64,000 nt of DNA from Mesorhizobium sp. M1B.F.Ca.ET.045.04.1.1 (GTDB lineage Bacteria; Pseudomonadota; Alphaproteobacteria; Rhizobiales; Rhizobiaceae). The position numbers and the translations under genes were made by a program. Every line of letters starts with the position of its first letter. Positions within the stretch are counted from its first letter, which is position 1. Below are positions 48,666 through 58,719 of this stretch, in pieces. The stretch spans positions 1,054,001 to 1,118,000 of the forward strand of contig NZ_CP034448.1 of assembly GCF_003952465.1 (NCBI RefSeq), given 5' to 3'. Under the pieces are notes generated by a model that saw only the letters and a program-made list of their open reading frames with translations, was not told the origin of the DNA and searched no databases.

Positions 48666-50075
48666 ATGAGCGCACCGCGCACCCTCTACGACAAGATCTT
48701 CGACGACCACGTCGTCGACCGCCAGGACGACGGCACCTGCCTGCTCTATATCGACCGCCACCTCGTGCATGAGGTCACCAGCCCGCAGGCCTTCGAAGGC
48801 CTGCGCATGAGCGGCCGCCAGGTTCGCCATCCCGAAAAGACGCTGGCCGTGGTCGACCACAACGTGCCGACCTCGCCCGAGCGCAAGTTCGGCATCAAGA
48901 ACGAGGAAAGCCGCATCCAGGTCGAGGCGCTGGCCAAGAACGCCAAGGATTTCGGCATCGAATATTATTCCGAGAACGACGTCCGCCAGGGCATCGTCCA
49001 CATCATCGGGCCTGAGCAGGGTTTTACGCTCCCCGGCATGACCATCGTCTGCGGCGACAGCCACACCTCCACCCATGGCGCCTTCGGTGCCTTGGCGCAC
49101 GGCATCGGCACGTCGGAAGTCGAGCATGTGCTCGCCACCCAGACGCTGATCCAGCGCAAGGCCAAGAACATGCTGGTGCGCGTCGACGGCCAGCTTCCGG
49201 AAGGCGTCACCGCCAAGGATATCATCCTCGCCATCATCGGCGAGATCGGCACCGCCGGCGGCACCGGTTATGTCATCGAATATGCCGGCGAAGCGATCCG
49301 CTCGCTATCGATGGAAGGCCGCATGACGATCTGCAACATGTCGATCGAGGGCGGCGCGCGGGCCGGCCTGATCGCGCCGGACGAGACCACCTTCGCCTAT
49401 GTGAAGGACAAGCCGCGCGCGCCGAAGGGCGCCGCCTGGGATTCAGCACTCGCCTATTGGAAGACGCTGCATTCCGACGAAGGCGCGCATTTCGACAAAG
49501 TGGTCGTGCTCGACGCGCAAAAACTGCCGCCGATCGTCTCCTGGGGCTCCTCGCCCGAGGACGTCGTCTCGGTGCAGGGCTTCGTGCCCAATCCGGCCGA
49601 TATCGCCGACGAGAACAAGCGCTCCTCGAAGCTGCGCGCGCTCGACTATATGGGGCTGACGCCGGGAACCAAGATCACCGACATCGCGCTCGATCGCGTC
49701 TTCATCGGCTCCTGCACCAACGGCCGCATCGAGGACCTGCGTGCCGCCGCCAAGGTGGTCGAGGGCAGAAAAGTCAATCCGCGCGTCAATGCGATGATCG
49801 TGCCGGGCTCCGGCCTGGTGAAGGAGCAGGCCGAGGCAGAGGGTCTAGACAAGATCTTCGTCGCCGCCGGCTTCGACTGGCGCGAGCCGGGCTGCTCGAT
49901 GTGCCTGGCCATGAACGACGACCGGCTGAAGCCGCATGAGCGCTGCGCCTCGACCTCGAACCGCAATTTCGAGGGCCGGCAGGGCTTCAAGGGCCGCACC
50001 CATCTGGTGTCGCCGGCGATGGCGGCGGCCGCCGCGATCGCCGGCCACTTCGTCGACATCCGCGACTGGAAGTAA
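48666..50075 (+). CDS. leuC: 3-isopropylmalate dehydratase large subunit
   Basis: A 469-residue aconitase-family enzyme of leucine biosynthesis that works with LeuD. The cluster cysteines are in [13 protein letters not shown] and GCSMCLAMN, and the [25 protein letters not shown] segment is characteristic. The ATG at 48666 gives the expected start [15 protein letters not shown]. leuD is not adjacent, as in many Rhizobiales. A strong terminator follows. Confidence 0.96.
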   Translation: MSAPRTLYDKIFDDHVVDRQDDGTCLLYIDRHLVHEVTSPQAFEGLRMSGRQVRHPEKTLAVVDHNVPTSPERKFGIKNEESRIQVEALAKNAKDFGIEYYSENDVRQGIVHIIGPEQGFTLPGMTIVCGDSHTSTHGAFGALAHGIGTSEVEHVLATQTLIQRKAKNMLVRVDGQLPEGVTAKDIILAIIGEIGTAGGTGYVIEYAGEAIRSLSMEGRMTICNMSIEGGARAGLIAPDETTFAYVKDKPRAPKGAAWDSALAYWKTLHSDEGAHFDKVVVLDAQKLPPIVSWGSSPEDVVSVQGFVPNPADIADENKRSSKLRALDYMGLTPGTKITDIALDRVFIGSCTNGRIEDLRAAAKVVEGRKVNPRVNAMIVPGSGLVKEQAEAEGLDKIFVAAGFDWREPGCSMCLAMNDDRLKPHERCASTSNRNFEGRQGFKGRTHLVSPAMAAAAAIAGHFVDIRDWK

Positions 50076-50093
50076 CGGCCAGCGGCAAACGCG

Positions 50094-50130
50094 ACAAAGG
50101 CCCGGATCGCGCTGCGATCCGGGCCTTTTG
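50094..50130 (+). terminator. Intrinsic terminator of leuC
   Basis: AAAGGCCCGGATCGC, loop, GATCCGGGCCTTTTG: a long stem with a short T-run, 20 bp after the stop. It is symmetrical enough to serve the convergent gene too. Confidence 0.85.
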
Positions 50131-50140
50131 CTAGCTGCGC

Positions 50141-50455
50141 TCAGCGGTCGCCGCGCCGAATGATCTTGTGAAATTCCTCGCGCCGGCCGGGCTCGTCGGC
50201 GGCGACCACCAGCGCCAGTTTTTGCTCGTCGAAAATCCCGAACCACTCATCCCATTCGACCAGCTCGTAGCCGCCGGCATTGAACGGCCGCTCCGGGCGG
50301 TCGTCGTCCTCATAGGCGTTCTGGCCGAAAACCAGGCGCAGCATGGGTTGCGTTCCGGCCTCGGGCGAAACGTCGACGATGGCCGGAAATCCGGCGCGCG
50401 CCGCCGCCCAGGAACGGATCGCATCGTGATCGGTCAGAGTGATTGTACCGGCCAT
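50141..50455 (-). CDS. Conserved hypothetical protein, 104 residues
   Basis: A small soluble acidic protein (TLTDHDAIRSWAAARAGFPA, then DVSPEAGTQPMLRLVFGQ, ending FHKIIRRGDR). No family recognised; the pattern suggests a compact alpha/beta domain. Two in-frame ATGs lie six bases apart; the AGGAG site is only one base from the first but seven from the second, so 50455 is chosen. The open frame extending far upstream is antisense to the GGDEF gene and is not real. Confidence 0.65.
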   Translation of the reverse strand: MAGTITLTDHDAIRSWAAARAGFPAIVDVSPEAGTQPMLRLVFGQNAYEDDDRPERPFNAGGYELVEWDEWFGIFDEQKLALVVAADEPGRREEFHKIIRRGDR

Positions 50456-50581
50456 CGGCATTCTCCTGTTTTGTTGAAAACGCCGGCCTTGCCGAGCTGT
50501 TCCGTGCCATGGCTTAACCGCTTGTTTGCGCTTCCGCACTAGCATCTCCCCTTGGGTAAAGTTGGGGAAAGTCACGGCTCG

Positions 50582-51778
50582 TTGGACACTGGTCTGCTCA
50601 TAGCGCTGCTCAATCCCACGATAGCGCTGGCGCTCGGCGCCGCGTTCCTCGTGCTGTGGTTCTATCAGCGCCACCGCCCGTACCTGGCGGTGTTGGCGGC
50701 GAGCTATTGCCTGTCGGCCTCGGGCTTCCTGCTGCAATATTTCACGCTTCCGGTCGGCGTCGTGGCGACCAAGCTGATCTCCAACATATGCTTCACGATC
50801 GCCGCCTGCTGTCTTTCCAGCGCGATCGTCGCACGCTACGGCCGGCGCGTGCCCTATATCGGCATCGGCATCATGACCGGCGGCGGGCTCGCCGCCTTTG
50901 CATGGTTCATGTTCGTCCAGCCGGATCTCACCTGGCGCGTGCTCGGCATGAATTTCGGCTTCGGCGGCTTGAGCCTGCTCGTCGCGGCCGAGCTCAGGCC
51001 AGTGCGCAACAATGGGCCGACCGAAAAGATCCTGTTCGTGCTGTCGCTGCTCTCGGCGCTGAACTTCACCGCCCGTACCCTGATCGTCGTCATCGCGCAT
51101 GGGCCGTTCCCGAGCTATGACGGGTTCTACGGTTCGTCCTATTGGACGACGGCGCTGCTGTCGCATGCGCTTTTGTCGCTCCTGATCGCGCTCTGCCTGT
51201 TCACGGCGGCGGCGCTCGATGTGATGAAGGCGCTGAAGGCCGAGACCCACACCGACCCGCTGTCGGGGCTCCTCAATCGCCGCGGCTTCGAGGACCGGGC
51301 GGCATTTCTGCTCGATCGATGCGCCAAGGCGGGATCTCCCGTTGCGCTCGTGCTTGCCGACCTCGATCATTTCAAGGCGTTGAACGACCGGCACGGGCAT
51401 GAGGCGGGCGACCGGGTGATTGCCGATTTCGCCGCCAAGCTGCGTTTCGCCACGGGCACGCGGGGCGCTGCCGGCCGCATCGGCGGCGAGGAGTTCGCCG
51501 TGCTGCTGCCGCTCAGCGATCTCGCCTCGGCGCGCCTGTTTGCCGAAGCGATCCGCAGCTACTATTCGGCCGGCGCGATCGACGGGGTTCCTTCCGGCGT
51601 GAGGGTGACCGCGAGCTTCGGCGTCGCCGCCCGCACCGGCAATGAAGGGCTGGCGCCGCTGATGCGGCGCGCCGACGAGGCGCTCTACAAGGCCAAGAGG
51701 AACGGCCGCGACAGCGTCCGTCTTTCCTACGAGCGGCCTGAAACCACCTTCGTGCCGGAGCCGCTCGCAGCCGGCTGA
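50582..51778 (+). CDS. Membrane diguanylate cyclase (GGDEF)
   Basis: About 398 residues. Six to seven membrane helices form the first half (from LIALLNPTIALALGAAFLVL to SHALLSLLIALCLFTAAALD). A GGDEF domain follows, with DPLSGLLNRRGF at its start, VLADLDHFKALNDRHGH and the active-site loop GRIGGEEFAVLLP. The intact GGEEF and metal-binding Asp imply c-di-GMP synthesis. The inhibitory RxxD is not obvious. There is no ATG near the first helix; TTG 50582 (or TTG 50552) with upstream GGGGAAAG is likely. A paralogue follows at 52067. Confidence 0.87.
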   Translation: MDTGLLIALLNPTIALALGAAFLVLWFYQRHRPYLAVLAASYCLSASGFLLQYFTLPVGVVATKLISNICFTIAACCLSSAIVARYGRRVPYIGIGIMTGGGLAAFAWFMFVQPDLTWRVLGMNFGFGGLSLLVAAELRPVRNNGPTEKILFVLSLLSALNFTARTLIVVIAHGPFPSYDGFYGSSYWTTALLSHALLSLLIALCLFTAAALDVMKALKAETHTDPLSGLLNRRGFEDRAAFLLDRCAKAGSPVALVLADLDHFKALNDRHGHEAGDRVIADFAAKLRFATGTRGAAGRIGGEEFAVLLPLSDLASARLFAEAIRSYYSAGAIDGVPSGVRVTASFGVAARTGNEGLAPLMRRADEALYKAKRNGRDSVRLSYERPETTFVPEPLAAG

Positions 51779-51799
51779 GGCAAGGTCAAACCGCCACGC

Positions 51800-51959
51800 C
51801 TTCGTCATCCTCGGGCTTGACCCGAGGATCCATGCCGTGACGACTGCCGTAGAGTGCAGCCCATCAGATTCTGCACCGTCGCGGCGCTCCAAAGTAACGG
51901 AATGGATTCTAGGGTCTGCGCGCGTCGCTCCGCTCCTTGCTCCGCCCTAGAATGACGAC
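51800..51959. repeat. Palindromic element, family B, copy 6
   Basis: It runs from CTTCGTCATCCTCGGGCTTG to TCCGCCCTAGAATGACGA, with GGATCCATGCCGTGAC and GTAACGGAATGGATTC inner arms. It lies between the two GGDEF genes. Confidence 0.88.
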
Positions 51960-52066
51960 CGAACGGGCCTTGCAGCTAATCGCCAAGGCCTGCGGTTCCG
52001 CGCCATAGCCCGCGTTAACGTGTTTTTCGCCCGTCGATGGTTTTCTGTCCGGGGGACTCAAGGAAC

Positions 52067-53266
52067 ATGGGCAGCGCTGATTTCATCCTGGTGATCAATC
52101 TGTTCGTCGCCGGGCTTCTGGCGGCGGCCTTCATGACGATCGCCCTCTATGACGTCGGGCGCGTGTCGGCGCGCTGGCTGGCCTTCAGCTATGGGCTCGG
52201 CATGGCCTATTTCGCCATCGAATTCAGCATCCCCGCCTTTGCCGATGCCCGGCTTCCAGTTGTCGCAGCCTTCGCCGTCTTCCTCGGCGCAACCATTGTC
52301 TTCAACGGCGGGCTTGCCCGCAAATACGGCGTGACTCCGCCCTGGGCGCCGATGCTGTTCTTCCTGGGCGTCGCCTCGGTCGCCGTCTATTTGGTGCAAG
52401 ACCTGCCGCGCCACTCGCTCACCCGCATGATGGCCTATCAGCTTCCCTATGCCGCCATGCAGTTCACCGCTCTCGGCATCGTGCTGTCCTCCAGGCAGAG
52501 GCTCGGGCGGCTCGATCACATATTGATGGTCGTGCTCGCGGCAAGCGCTGCGCAGTTCGCGTCAAAACCTTTCATCGCCGGCGCGCTCGGCGGCTGGGGC
52601 GCCAATCCGCAATCCTATGTGCAGACAGGCTATGCGCTGGTGTCGCAGTCGCTTGGCACCGTGTTCGGCCTGGCGCTGGCGCTGCTCGCGCTCGCCATAT
52701 TGGTGCGCGACGTGCTGGCCGAGGCGACGTCGAAATCGGAGACGGACACGCTGTCGCGATTGCTCAACCGCGGCGGTTTCGAACGTCATGCCGAGCTGGC
52801 ACTGAGAGATGCTGTGCGCCGGGACGCTCCAGTGGCGCTGGTCATCGCCGACCTCGACCACTTCAAGGGCATCAACGACAGCTATGGCCATGCCTGCGGC
52901 GATCGCGTCATCGAGACCTTTGCGGGCCTCCTGCGCGAGGCGGCGGCCGAGCACCATGTCGCCGGCCGCATCGGCGGCGAGGAATTCGCCATCATTCTGC
53001 CCGGCAGCAAACTCGCCGCCGCGCGGCTTTTCGCGGAGGGCGCGCGCAGCGCCTTCGGCGCGCTGCCGATCGAGGGCCTGCACACCGATCATCGCTGCAG
53101 CGCGAGCTTCGGCGTCGCCGAGCTCGCGGCGGACGAGGGGTTTTCAGATCTCATGCGCCGTGCCGACGACGCGCTCTACGCGGCCAAGAATGCCGGCCGC
53201 GACTGCGTGCGCTTATCGCCCGGAATCGCGATGCGACAGGCCAAGGCGCTCAGCGGCAGGGGCTGA
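52067..53266 (+). CDS. Membrane diguanylate cyclase (GGDEF), paralogue
   Basis: A 399-residue protein with the same plan as the preceding one: six to seven N-terminal helices (FILVINLFVAGLLAAAFM and on) and a C-terminal GGDEF domain (DTLSRLLNRGGF, VIADLDHFKGINDSYGH, GRIGGEEFAIILPG). All catalytic residues are present. The ATG at 52067 has CAAGGAAC upstream. The tandem pair probably arose by duplication, now diverged, with a family B repeat between. The stop overlaps the end of the convergent gene by 17 bp. Confidence 0.9.
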   Translation: MGSADFILVINLFVAGLLAAAFMTIALYDVGRVSARWLAFSYGLGMAYFAIEFSIPAFADARLPVVAAFAVFLGATIVFNGGLARKYGVTPPWAPMLFFLGVASVAVYLVQDLPRHSLTRMMAYQLPYAAMQFTALGIVLSSRQRLGRLDHILMVVLAASAAQFASKPFIAGALGGWGANPQSYVQTGYALVSQSLGTVFGLALALLALAILVRDVLAEATSKSETDTLSRLLNRGGFERHAELALRDAVRRDAPVALVIADLDHFKGINDSYGHACGDRVIETFAGLLREAAAEHHVAGRIGGEEFAIILPGSKLAAARLFAEGARSAFGALPIEGLHTDHRCSASFGVAELAADEGFSDLMRRADDALYAAKNAGRDCVRLSPGIAMRQAKALSGRG

Positions 53267-53603
53267 GGTTGGGCATCTCGCCGTCGGAAAGCCCGTACAT
53301 ATAGGAGCGGCCCTTGACGAAGACCGGCGGCTGGTAGCAGCCCGGAGCGCCAGCATCGTCGGAGTCGTAGATGACGTCGGGCTGGCCGGCACCGGTAAAG
53401 TTCGAGAGCTCCTTGGCGTGCCTGCCCTCGCCGACAATGATGCGCTTGTAGCCGGCGGCGCTGTCGATGACGAGATTGCCGAAGGAATCGGCATAGACGC
53501 GGTCGTGATGGCGAAGACCTGCCTCGGCCGGCCCGGCGATTGCGGTGGCGAGTGCCGCCAGCGTGACGGCCGCGAGGCTTACCCGCACTGAATTCGAACG
53601 CAT
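53250..53603 (-). CDS. Secreted protein of unknown function, 117 residues
   Basis: Signal peptide at residues 1-28 (VRVSLAAVTLAALATAIAG, cleavage after AEA). The mature part of about 90 residues has an aromatic, glycine-rich stretch (YADSFGNLVIDSAAGYKRII) and two cysteines near the end (APGCYQPP and SPCR). I do not recognise the family. It is convergent with, and slightly overlaps, the second GGDEF gene. Confidence 0.65.
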   Translation of the reverse strand: MRSNSVRVSLAAVTLAALATAIAGPAEAGLRHHDRVYADSFGNLVIDSAAGYKRIIVGEGRHAKELSNFTGAGQPDVIYDSDDAGAPGCYQPPVFVKGRSYMYGLSDGEMPNLSPCR

Positions 53604-53858
53604 GTCGCTCTCCCTTGATCGACGCGAGAGATCGCGCCTGGAATCGGGTTCGAACCAGAAATTAACCTTTTCTTAACCTTTGTTAAGAGGCGAGCGGTCA
53701 TCGGGATCGGAACTTAATGAACATGGTTAATTTCGGGGGCTGATTCCTGACCCCAGCGCAGGCATGGTCACCGGGCCTGACCCGGCTCGGCTGGCTCCGG
53801 GCGAACTTGATCTTGGCGCGCCGCATGGCTAGCGTGCCGCGCATGAAAGAGGCAGCAC

Positions 53859-54335
53859 ATGGCGTTTAGCCGCGCGGTTCGGGTGTCGCTCGTTGTTCCG
53901 CTGCTCCTTGCAGCCGCTGCCTGCGTCCCGCGGGACGGCGCACCCAGGGCAGCGAGCACGGTGTCGCCCGCGGTGTCACCTGCTCCCGGCCAGCAGCCCG
54001 CTGCACCCCCGACGCCCTCGATATCCGCAACGACGAAAACGCCAGCAACGCCTCCGTCGCCCACAACCAAAATCATCACCGACCTGACCGCGCCGCGATC
54101 CACTGTGGGTACGGCCACCTATCGATGCGGCAATGGCGGCATGATCACCATCCAGAATCTCGGCTCGTCGTTGCGTGTGCTCGGGCCAGATGGCGCGGCC
54201 GAAGAGTTTGCGGCTTCGCCGGCCAACCAGAGCAGCCGCTACCAGGAAGCGGCGACGCATGACGCAATCGTGATCGACGGACGCGAGGCGCTGGTGATGA
54301 AGAGAGGGTCGACGCCTCAGACCTGCAGAAGGTAG
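53859..54335 (+). CDS. Lipoprotein with MliC-like C-terminal domain
   Basis: A 158-residue lipoprotein. The lipobox LAAAAC has Cys22, followed by a Pro/Thr/Ser-rich linker to about residue 78. The C-terminal domain of about 75 residues (ATYRCGNGGMITIQNLGSSL, then the ALVMKRGSTPQTC end) resembles MliC/PliC, the membrane-bound inhibitors of C-type lysozyme. A role in shielding peptidoglycan from lysozyme is inferred from family and location. It precedes sdhC by about 270 bp, separated by a palindrome. Confidence 0.7.
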   Translation: MAFSRAVRVSLVVPLLLAAAACVPRDGAPRAASTVSPAVSPAPGQQPAAPPTPSISATTKTPATPPSPTTKIITDLTAPRSTVGTATYRCGNGGMITIQNLGSSLRVLGPDGAAEEFAASPANQSSRYQEAATHDAIVIDGREALVMKRGSTPQTCRR

Positions 54336-54423
54336 GGGAGTAGAGGAATAAGGGAGTAGTGGAGTAGGCAAGTGGCAGTGGTGCAATGTCGCCGCGTGTC
54401 CTCCCTTATTCCCCTACTGCCTC
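54332..54423. terminator. Simple-word palindrome (family F) after the MliC-like gene
   Basis: GTAGGGGAGTAGAGGAATAA plus GGGAG is mirrored by CTCCCTTATTCCCCTACTGCC, with a 35-nt centre. It begins at the stop codon and probably ends that transcript before the sdh promoter. Confidence 0.6.
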
Positions 54424-54608
54424 GAATTGCCCGCTAATCGATTGAAGCGGAATTTCCCCTTTTTGTCAGACTAAATGACTTTTCCAAAACGATTTTCCGG
54501 CTTTGACGCGGTGCAAAAAGCGCATTAGAAACCGCCTATCCGAAGCCATATATGGAGGCGGCAAAAGCCGCATTCTTCGCGGCTCCGGAACGCCGAACTG
54601 GGGGAGCC

Positions 54609-55031
54609 ATGAGCAAATCACCAGCCACCCGCGCAGTTGTCAGACATGAACGGCCGCTTTCGCCGCATCTGACGATCTACCGGCCGCCGATCACGATGAC
54701 GATGTCGATCATCCATCGCATCACCGGCGGCGCGCTCTATTTCGGAACGCTGCTGGTGGCAGCATGGCTGATCGCGGCTTCGACGTCGCAGGCTGCGTTC
54801 GACTGGGTCAACTGGGCCTTCGGTTCCTGGCTCGGCCGGCTGATCCTGTTCGGCTACACCTGGGCGCTGATGCACCACATGCTGGGCGGCCTGCGCCATC
54901 TCGTCTGGGACACCGGGGCAGGACTCGAAAAAACCACCGCCTCCAAGATCGCCTGGGCAACGCTCGCCGGCTCGGTTCTGCTCACGCTTTTGATCTGGAT
55001 CGCGGGCTACATGGCGCGGGGGGCTTTCTGA
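54609..55031 (+). CDS. sdhC: Succinate dehydrogenase cytochrome b556 subunit
   Basis: A 140-residue membrane anchor with three helices. [20 protein letters not shown] and [16 protein letters not shown] form the signature, and the haem-ligand His is in the second helix region ([19 protein letters not shown]). The ATG at 54609 is chosen because homologues start just before the RPLSPH motif. Its stop overlaps the sdhD start (TGATG). Confidence 0.94.
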   Translation: MSKSPATRAVVRHERPLSPHLTIYRPPITMTMSIIHRITGGALYFGTLLVAAWLIAASTSQAAFDWVNWAFGSWLGRLILFGYTWALMHHMLGGLRHLVWDTGAGLEKTTASKIAWATLAGSVLLTLLIWIAGYMARGAF

Positions 55032-55426
55032 TGAGCGCGAAGAACACCGATATGCGTACGCCGCTGGCCAAGGTCCGCGGCCTCGGCTCGGCCCGCGAAG
55101 GCACGCAGCATTTCTGGCGCCAGCGGCTGACCGCGATCGCCAACATCCCGCTCATCCTGTTCTTCGTCGGCTTCCTGATCGCGGTCAACGGCCACGGCTA
55201 TACGGAAGTGCGGGCTTCGCTCGCCAATCCGTTCGTGGCGCTGGTGCTGGCGCTGGTGCTCATTTCCGCGCTCTACCACATGCGGCTCGGCATGCAGGTG
55301 ATCATCGAGGACTACGTGCATGGCGAGGGCATGAGACTGGCGCTGATCGCCCTCAACACATTCTTCTCAATTGCAGTGGGCGTCGCTTCGCTCTTCGCCC
55401 TGCTCAAACTGGCATTCGGAGGCTGA
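55031..55426 (+). CDS. sdhD: Succinate dehydrogenase hydrophobic membrane anchor
   Basis: A 131-residue, three-helix anchor. [20 protein letters not shown] followed by [13 protein letters not shown] is the SdhD signature, and [20 protein letters not shown] carries the likely haem ligand His and quinone-site residues. It anchors SdhAB and, with SdhC, forms the quinone site. sdhA begins 4 bp later. Confidence 0.94.
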   Translation: MSAKNTDMRTPLAKVRGLGSAREGTQHFWRQRLTAIANIPLILFFVGFLIAVNGHGYTEVRASLANPFVALVLALVLISALYHMRLGMQVIIEDYVHGEGMRLALIALNTFFSIAVGVASLFALLKLAFGG

Positions 55427-55430
55427 AGTC

Positions 55431-57269
55431 TTGGCCAAGGACGCATCAACCGCCAACACGGCTTCCGCCTATACTTTTGTCGACCACAAATTCGATGTGG
55501 TGATCGTCGGCGCCGGCGGCGCCGGCCTGCGCGCCACGCTCGGCATGGCCGAGCAGGGGCTGCGCACCGCCTGCATCACCAAGGTGTTCCCGACCCGCTC
55601 GCATACGGTCGCGGCGCAAGGCGGCATCGCCGCCTCGCTCGCCAATATGGGGCCCGACAATTGGCAGTGGCATCTCTTCGACACCGTCAAGGGTTCGGAC
55701 TGGCTGGGCGACATCGACGCGCAGGAATACATGGTGCGCGAGGCGCCCGCCGCCGTCTACGAGCTCGAGCATTACGGCGTGCCGTTCTCGCGCACGGAAG
55801 AAGGCAAGATCTACCAGCGGCCGTTCGGCGGCATGATGATGAATTTCGGCGAAGGTCCGCCGGTGCAGCGCACCTGCGCGGCCGCCGACCGTACCGGCCA
55901 TGCCATGCTGCACACGCTCTATGGCCAGTCGCTGAAGAACAACGCGCAGTTCTTCATCGAGTATTTCGCGCTCGACCTGATCATGGAGCCGGACGGCACC
56001 TGCACCGGCGTCGTTGCCTGGAACCTCGACGACGGCACCATCCATCGCTTCTCGGCCAAGATGGTGGTGCTGGCGACCGGCGGCTATGGCCGCGCCTATT
56101 TCTCCGCCACCTCGGCGCATACCTGCACCGGCGACGGCGGCGGCATGGCGGCGCGTGCCGGGCTCGCGCTGCAGGACATGGAGTTCGTGCAGTTCCACCC
56201 GACCGGCATCTACGGCGCCGGCTGCCTGATCACCGAGGGCGCGCGCGGCGAGGGCGGCTATCTCGTCAATTCAGAGGGCGAGCGCTTCATGGAGCGCTAT
56301 GCGCCGTCGGCCAAGGATCTCGCCTCGCGCGACGTGGTCTCACGCTGCATGACGCTGGAAATCCGCGAAGGCCGCGGCGTCGGGCCGAAGAAGGACCACA
56401 TCTTCCTGCATCTCGACCATCTCGACCCGGCCGTCCTGCACGAAAGGCTGCCGGGGATTTCGGAATCGGCAAAAATCTTCGCTGGCGTCGACCTGACCAA
56501 GGAGCCGATCCCGGTGCTGCCGACGGTGCATTACAATATGGGCGGCGTGCCGACCAACTATTGGGGCGAGGTGCTCAATCCGACGGCAAAGAGCCCGGAT
56601 CGCGTATCGCCCGGGCTGATGGCGGTGGGCGAGGCCGCCTGCGCTTCGGTGCACGGCGCCAACAGGCTGGGCTCGAATTCGCTGATCGACCTCGTCGTCT
56701 TCGGCCGCGCCGCGGCGATCAGGGCCGGCGAGGTGATCGACCGCAATTCGCCGATCCCGTCGCCCAACGCGGCTTCGGTCGAGAAGATCATGGATCGCTT
56801 CGACCGGTTGCGCCATGCCAATGGCGCGGCGCCGACGGCCGATGTGCGCGAAAAGATGCAGAAGGCGATGCAGGAGGACGCGGCGGTGTTCCGCACCCAG
56901 GAATCGCTGGACAATGGCTGCAAGCGCATTTCCGCGATCTGGGGCGAGCTCAAGGACCTCAAGGTGTTCGACCGCTCGCTGATCTGGAACTCCGATCTCG
57001 TCGAGACGCTGGAGCTGGAGAATCTGATGGCCAACGCCATCACGACGGTCCACGGCGCCGCGGCGCGCAAGGAGAGCCGGGGCGCGCACGCGCGGGAAGA
57101 TTTCGCCAACCGCGACGACGCCAACTGGCGTAAACATACGCTGGCCCGCGTCAGCGAGGACGGCAAGGTGACGCTCACCTACCGGCCGGTGCACACCGAC
57201 ACGCTGCTGCCGGAAAAAGACGGCGGCATCAACCCGGCCAAGATCGCGCCGAAAGCCAGGGTGTACTGA
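55431..57269 (+). CDS. sdhA: Succinate dehydrogenase flavoprotein subunit
   Basis: A 612-residue FAD subunit oxidising succinate to fumarate. The FAD loop is [20 protein letters not shown], the covalent-FAD His lies in [11 protein letters not shown], and the active-site region includes [13 protein letters not shown]. The TTG at 55431, with GGAGGCTGAAG upstream, gives the usual length and the start [10 protein letters not shown]; no ATG is available. It is co-transcribed with sdhCD. Confidence 0.96.
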   Translation: MAKDASTANTASAYTFVDHKFDVVIVGAGGAGLRATLGMAEQGLRTACITKVFPTRSHTVAAQGGIAASLANMGPDNWQWHLFDTVKGSDWLGDIDAQEYMVREAPAAVYELEHYGVPFSRTEEGKIYQRPFGGMMMNFGEGPPVQRTCAAADRTGHAMLHTLYGQSLKNNAQFFIEYFALDLIMEPDGTCTGVVAWNLDDGTIHRFSAKMVVLATGGYGRAYFSATSAHTCTGDGGGMAARAGLALQDMEFVQFHPTGIYGAGCLITEGARGEGGYLVNSEGERFMERYAPSAKDLASRDVVSRCMTLEIREGRGVGPKKDHIFLHLDHLDPAVLHERLPGISESAKIFAGVDLTKEPIPVLPTVHYNMGGVPTNYWGEVLNPTAKSPDRVSPGLMAVGEAACASVHGANRLGSNSLIDLVVFGRAAAIRAGEVIDRNSPIPSPNAASVEKIMDRFDRLRHANGAAPTADVREKMQKAMQEDAAVFRTQESLDNGCKRISAIWGELKDLKVFDRSLIWNSDLVETLELENLMANAITTVHGAAARKESRGAHAREDFANRDDANWRKHTLARVSEDGKVTLTYRPVHTDTLLPEKDGGINPAKIAPKARVY

Positions 57270-57271
57270 CC

Positions 57272-57706
57272 ATGACATTGGCGGCCGCGGGATATTCCGG
57301 CACGCCCCTTCCGGCCAAGCTCGGCCTGAAGGACGGTATGGTCGCCGCCTTCATCGCCTTGCCGCCGGAACTCGACGATCTTGCCGAGGCCATGGACTTC
57401 GCCGAGGTCGATCGATTGCCCGAATGGGCAGCGATCTCCGGCACCGGGAAATACGATGCCGTGCACGCCTTCACTCGCCAGCGCGCCGAGATCGAGGATC
57501 GTCTTGGCGATATAGAGACGGCGATCAAGCGCGACGGCATGGTCTGGGTCTCCTGGCCGAAGAAGGCATCGAAGGTCGCCACAGACGTCACCGAAGACGT
57601 CATCCGCACGCAAGCGCTCAAGCTCGACCTCGTCGACGTCAAGGTCGCCGCCGTGAATGAAATCTGGTCCGGGCTGAAGCTCGTCATCCGAAAGGACCGC
57701 AGGTAA
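57272..57706 (+). CDS. DUF3052 family protein between sdhA and sdhB
   Basis: A 144-residue soluble protein matching DUF3052: [18 protein letters not shown] at the start and [20 protein letters not shown] and the [19 protein letters not shown] end. Function unknown. It begins 3 bp after sdhA, and its stop overlaps the sdhB start (TAATG), so it is fully embedded and coupled in the sdh operon. An accessory role with succinate dehydrogenase is possible but unproven. Confidence 0.85.
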   Translation: MTLAAAGYSGTPLPAKLGLKDGMVAAFIALPPELDDLAEAMDFAEVDRLPEWAAISGTGKYDAVHAFTRQRAEIEDRLGDIETAIKRDGMVWVSWPKKASKVATDVTEDVIRTQALKLDLVDVKVAAVNEIWSGLKLVIRKDRR

Positions 57707-58485
57707 TGGTCGAACTCACACTTCCCAAGAATTCGAAAGTCCAGCAGGGCAAGACATGGCCGAAGCCGGAAGGCGCCACCAACCTGCGCGAATACCGCAT
57801 CTACCGCTGGTCGCCGGACGATGGCGAGAACCCGCGCATGGACACCTATTTCGTCGACATGGACGATTGCGGGCCGATGGTGCTCGACGCACTGCTCTGG
57901 ATCAAGAACAAGATCGACCCGACGCTGACGCTGCGCCGCTCCTGTCGTGAAGGCATTTGCGGTTCCTGTGCCATGAACATCGACGGCTCCAACACACTGG
58001 CCTGCACCAAGGGCTGCGACGACATCTCCGGCGCGGTCAAGGTCTATCCGCTGCCGCACATGCCGGTGATCAAGGACCTGGTCCCGGACCTCACCACTTT
58101 CTATGCCCAGCATGCCTCGATCGAGCCGTGGCTGAAGACGGTCTCGCCGACGCCCGCGAAGGAGTGGCTGCAGAGCCATGAGGACCGCGAGAAGCTCGAC
58201 GGGCTCTACGAATGCATCCTGTGCGCCTGCTGCTCGACCTCGTGCCCGAGCTACTGGTGGAACGGCGAGCGCTATCTCGGCCCGGCGACGCTGCTGCAGG
58301 CCTATCGCTGGCTGATCGATAGCCGCGACGAAGCGACCGGCGAGCGGCTCGACAATCTCGAAGACCCGTTTAGGCTCTACCGCTGCCACACCATCATGAA
58401 CTGCGCGCAGACCTGCCCGAAGGGACTCAATCCCGCCAAGGCGATTGCTGAGATCAAGAAGATGATGGTGGAGAGACGGGTCTAG
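57706..58485 (+). CDS. sdhB: Succinate dehydrogenase iron-sulfur subunit
   Basis: A 259-residue subunit carrying [2Fe-2S], [4Fe-4S] and [3Fe-4S] clusters: [31 protein letters not shown] and [15 protein letters not shown] supply the cysteines. It passes electrons from SdhA to quinone. It is the last gene of the sdh operon, followed by a family C repeat. Confidence 0.97.
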   Translation: MVELTLPKNSKVQQGKTWPKPEGATNLREYRIYRWSPDDGENPRMDTYFVDMDDCGPMVLDALLWIKNKIDPTLTLRRSCREGICGSCAMNIDGSNTLACTKGCDDISGAVKVYPLPHMPVIKDLVPDLTTFYAQHASIEPWLKTVSPTPAKEWLQSHEDREKLDGLYECILCACCSTSCPSYWWNGERYLGPATLLQAYRWLIDSRDEATGERLDNLEDPFRLYRCHTIMNCAQTCPKGLNPAKAIAEIKKMMVERRV

Positions 58486-58524
58486 CCTCGCAGGTTCGTG
58501 GCGATCTCGAACGCCGCGTTCCGT

Positions 58525-58688
58525 CACACTCCCCTCTGTCCTGCCGGACATCTGCCCCGCAAGGGGGGAGATTGGCTGTCTTTCCCGCTTTCGCTAATCT
58601 TCAACGTTGCAAGAATGGACGAACGGCGCTGAAGCTGCCGATCTCCCCCCTTGCGGGGGAGATGTCCGGCAGGACAGAGGGGGTGCTG
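58525..58688. repeat. Palindromic element, family C, copy 3
   Basis: CACTCCCCTCTGTCCTGCCG and CGGCAGGACAGAGGGGGTG at the ends, with CCCCGCAAGGGG-type inner hairpins. It lies between sdhB and the DUF480 gene. Confidence 0.87.
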
Positions 58689-58719
58689 TCCCTCCGGCCT
58701 CACAAAGGATAGCAACCCC

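Noticed and set aside
53640..53665. A GGTTCGAACC word resembling a tRNA T-loop
   Set aside because: No acceptor, D or anticodon stems can be drawn around it. No tRNA gene is supported anywhere in the window.
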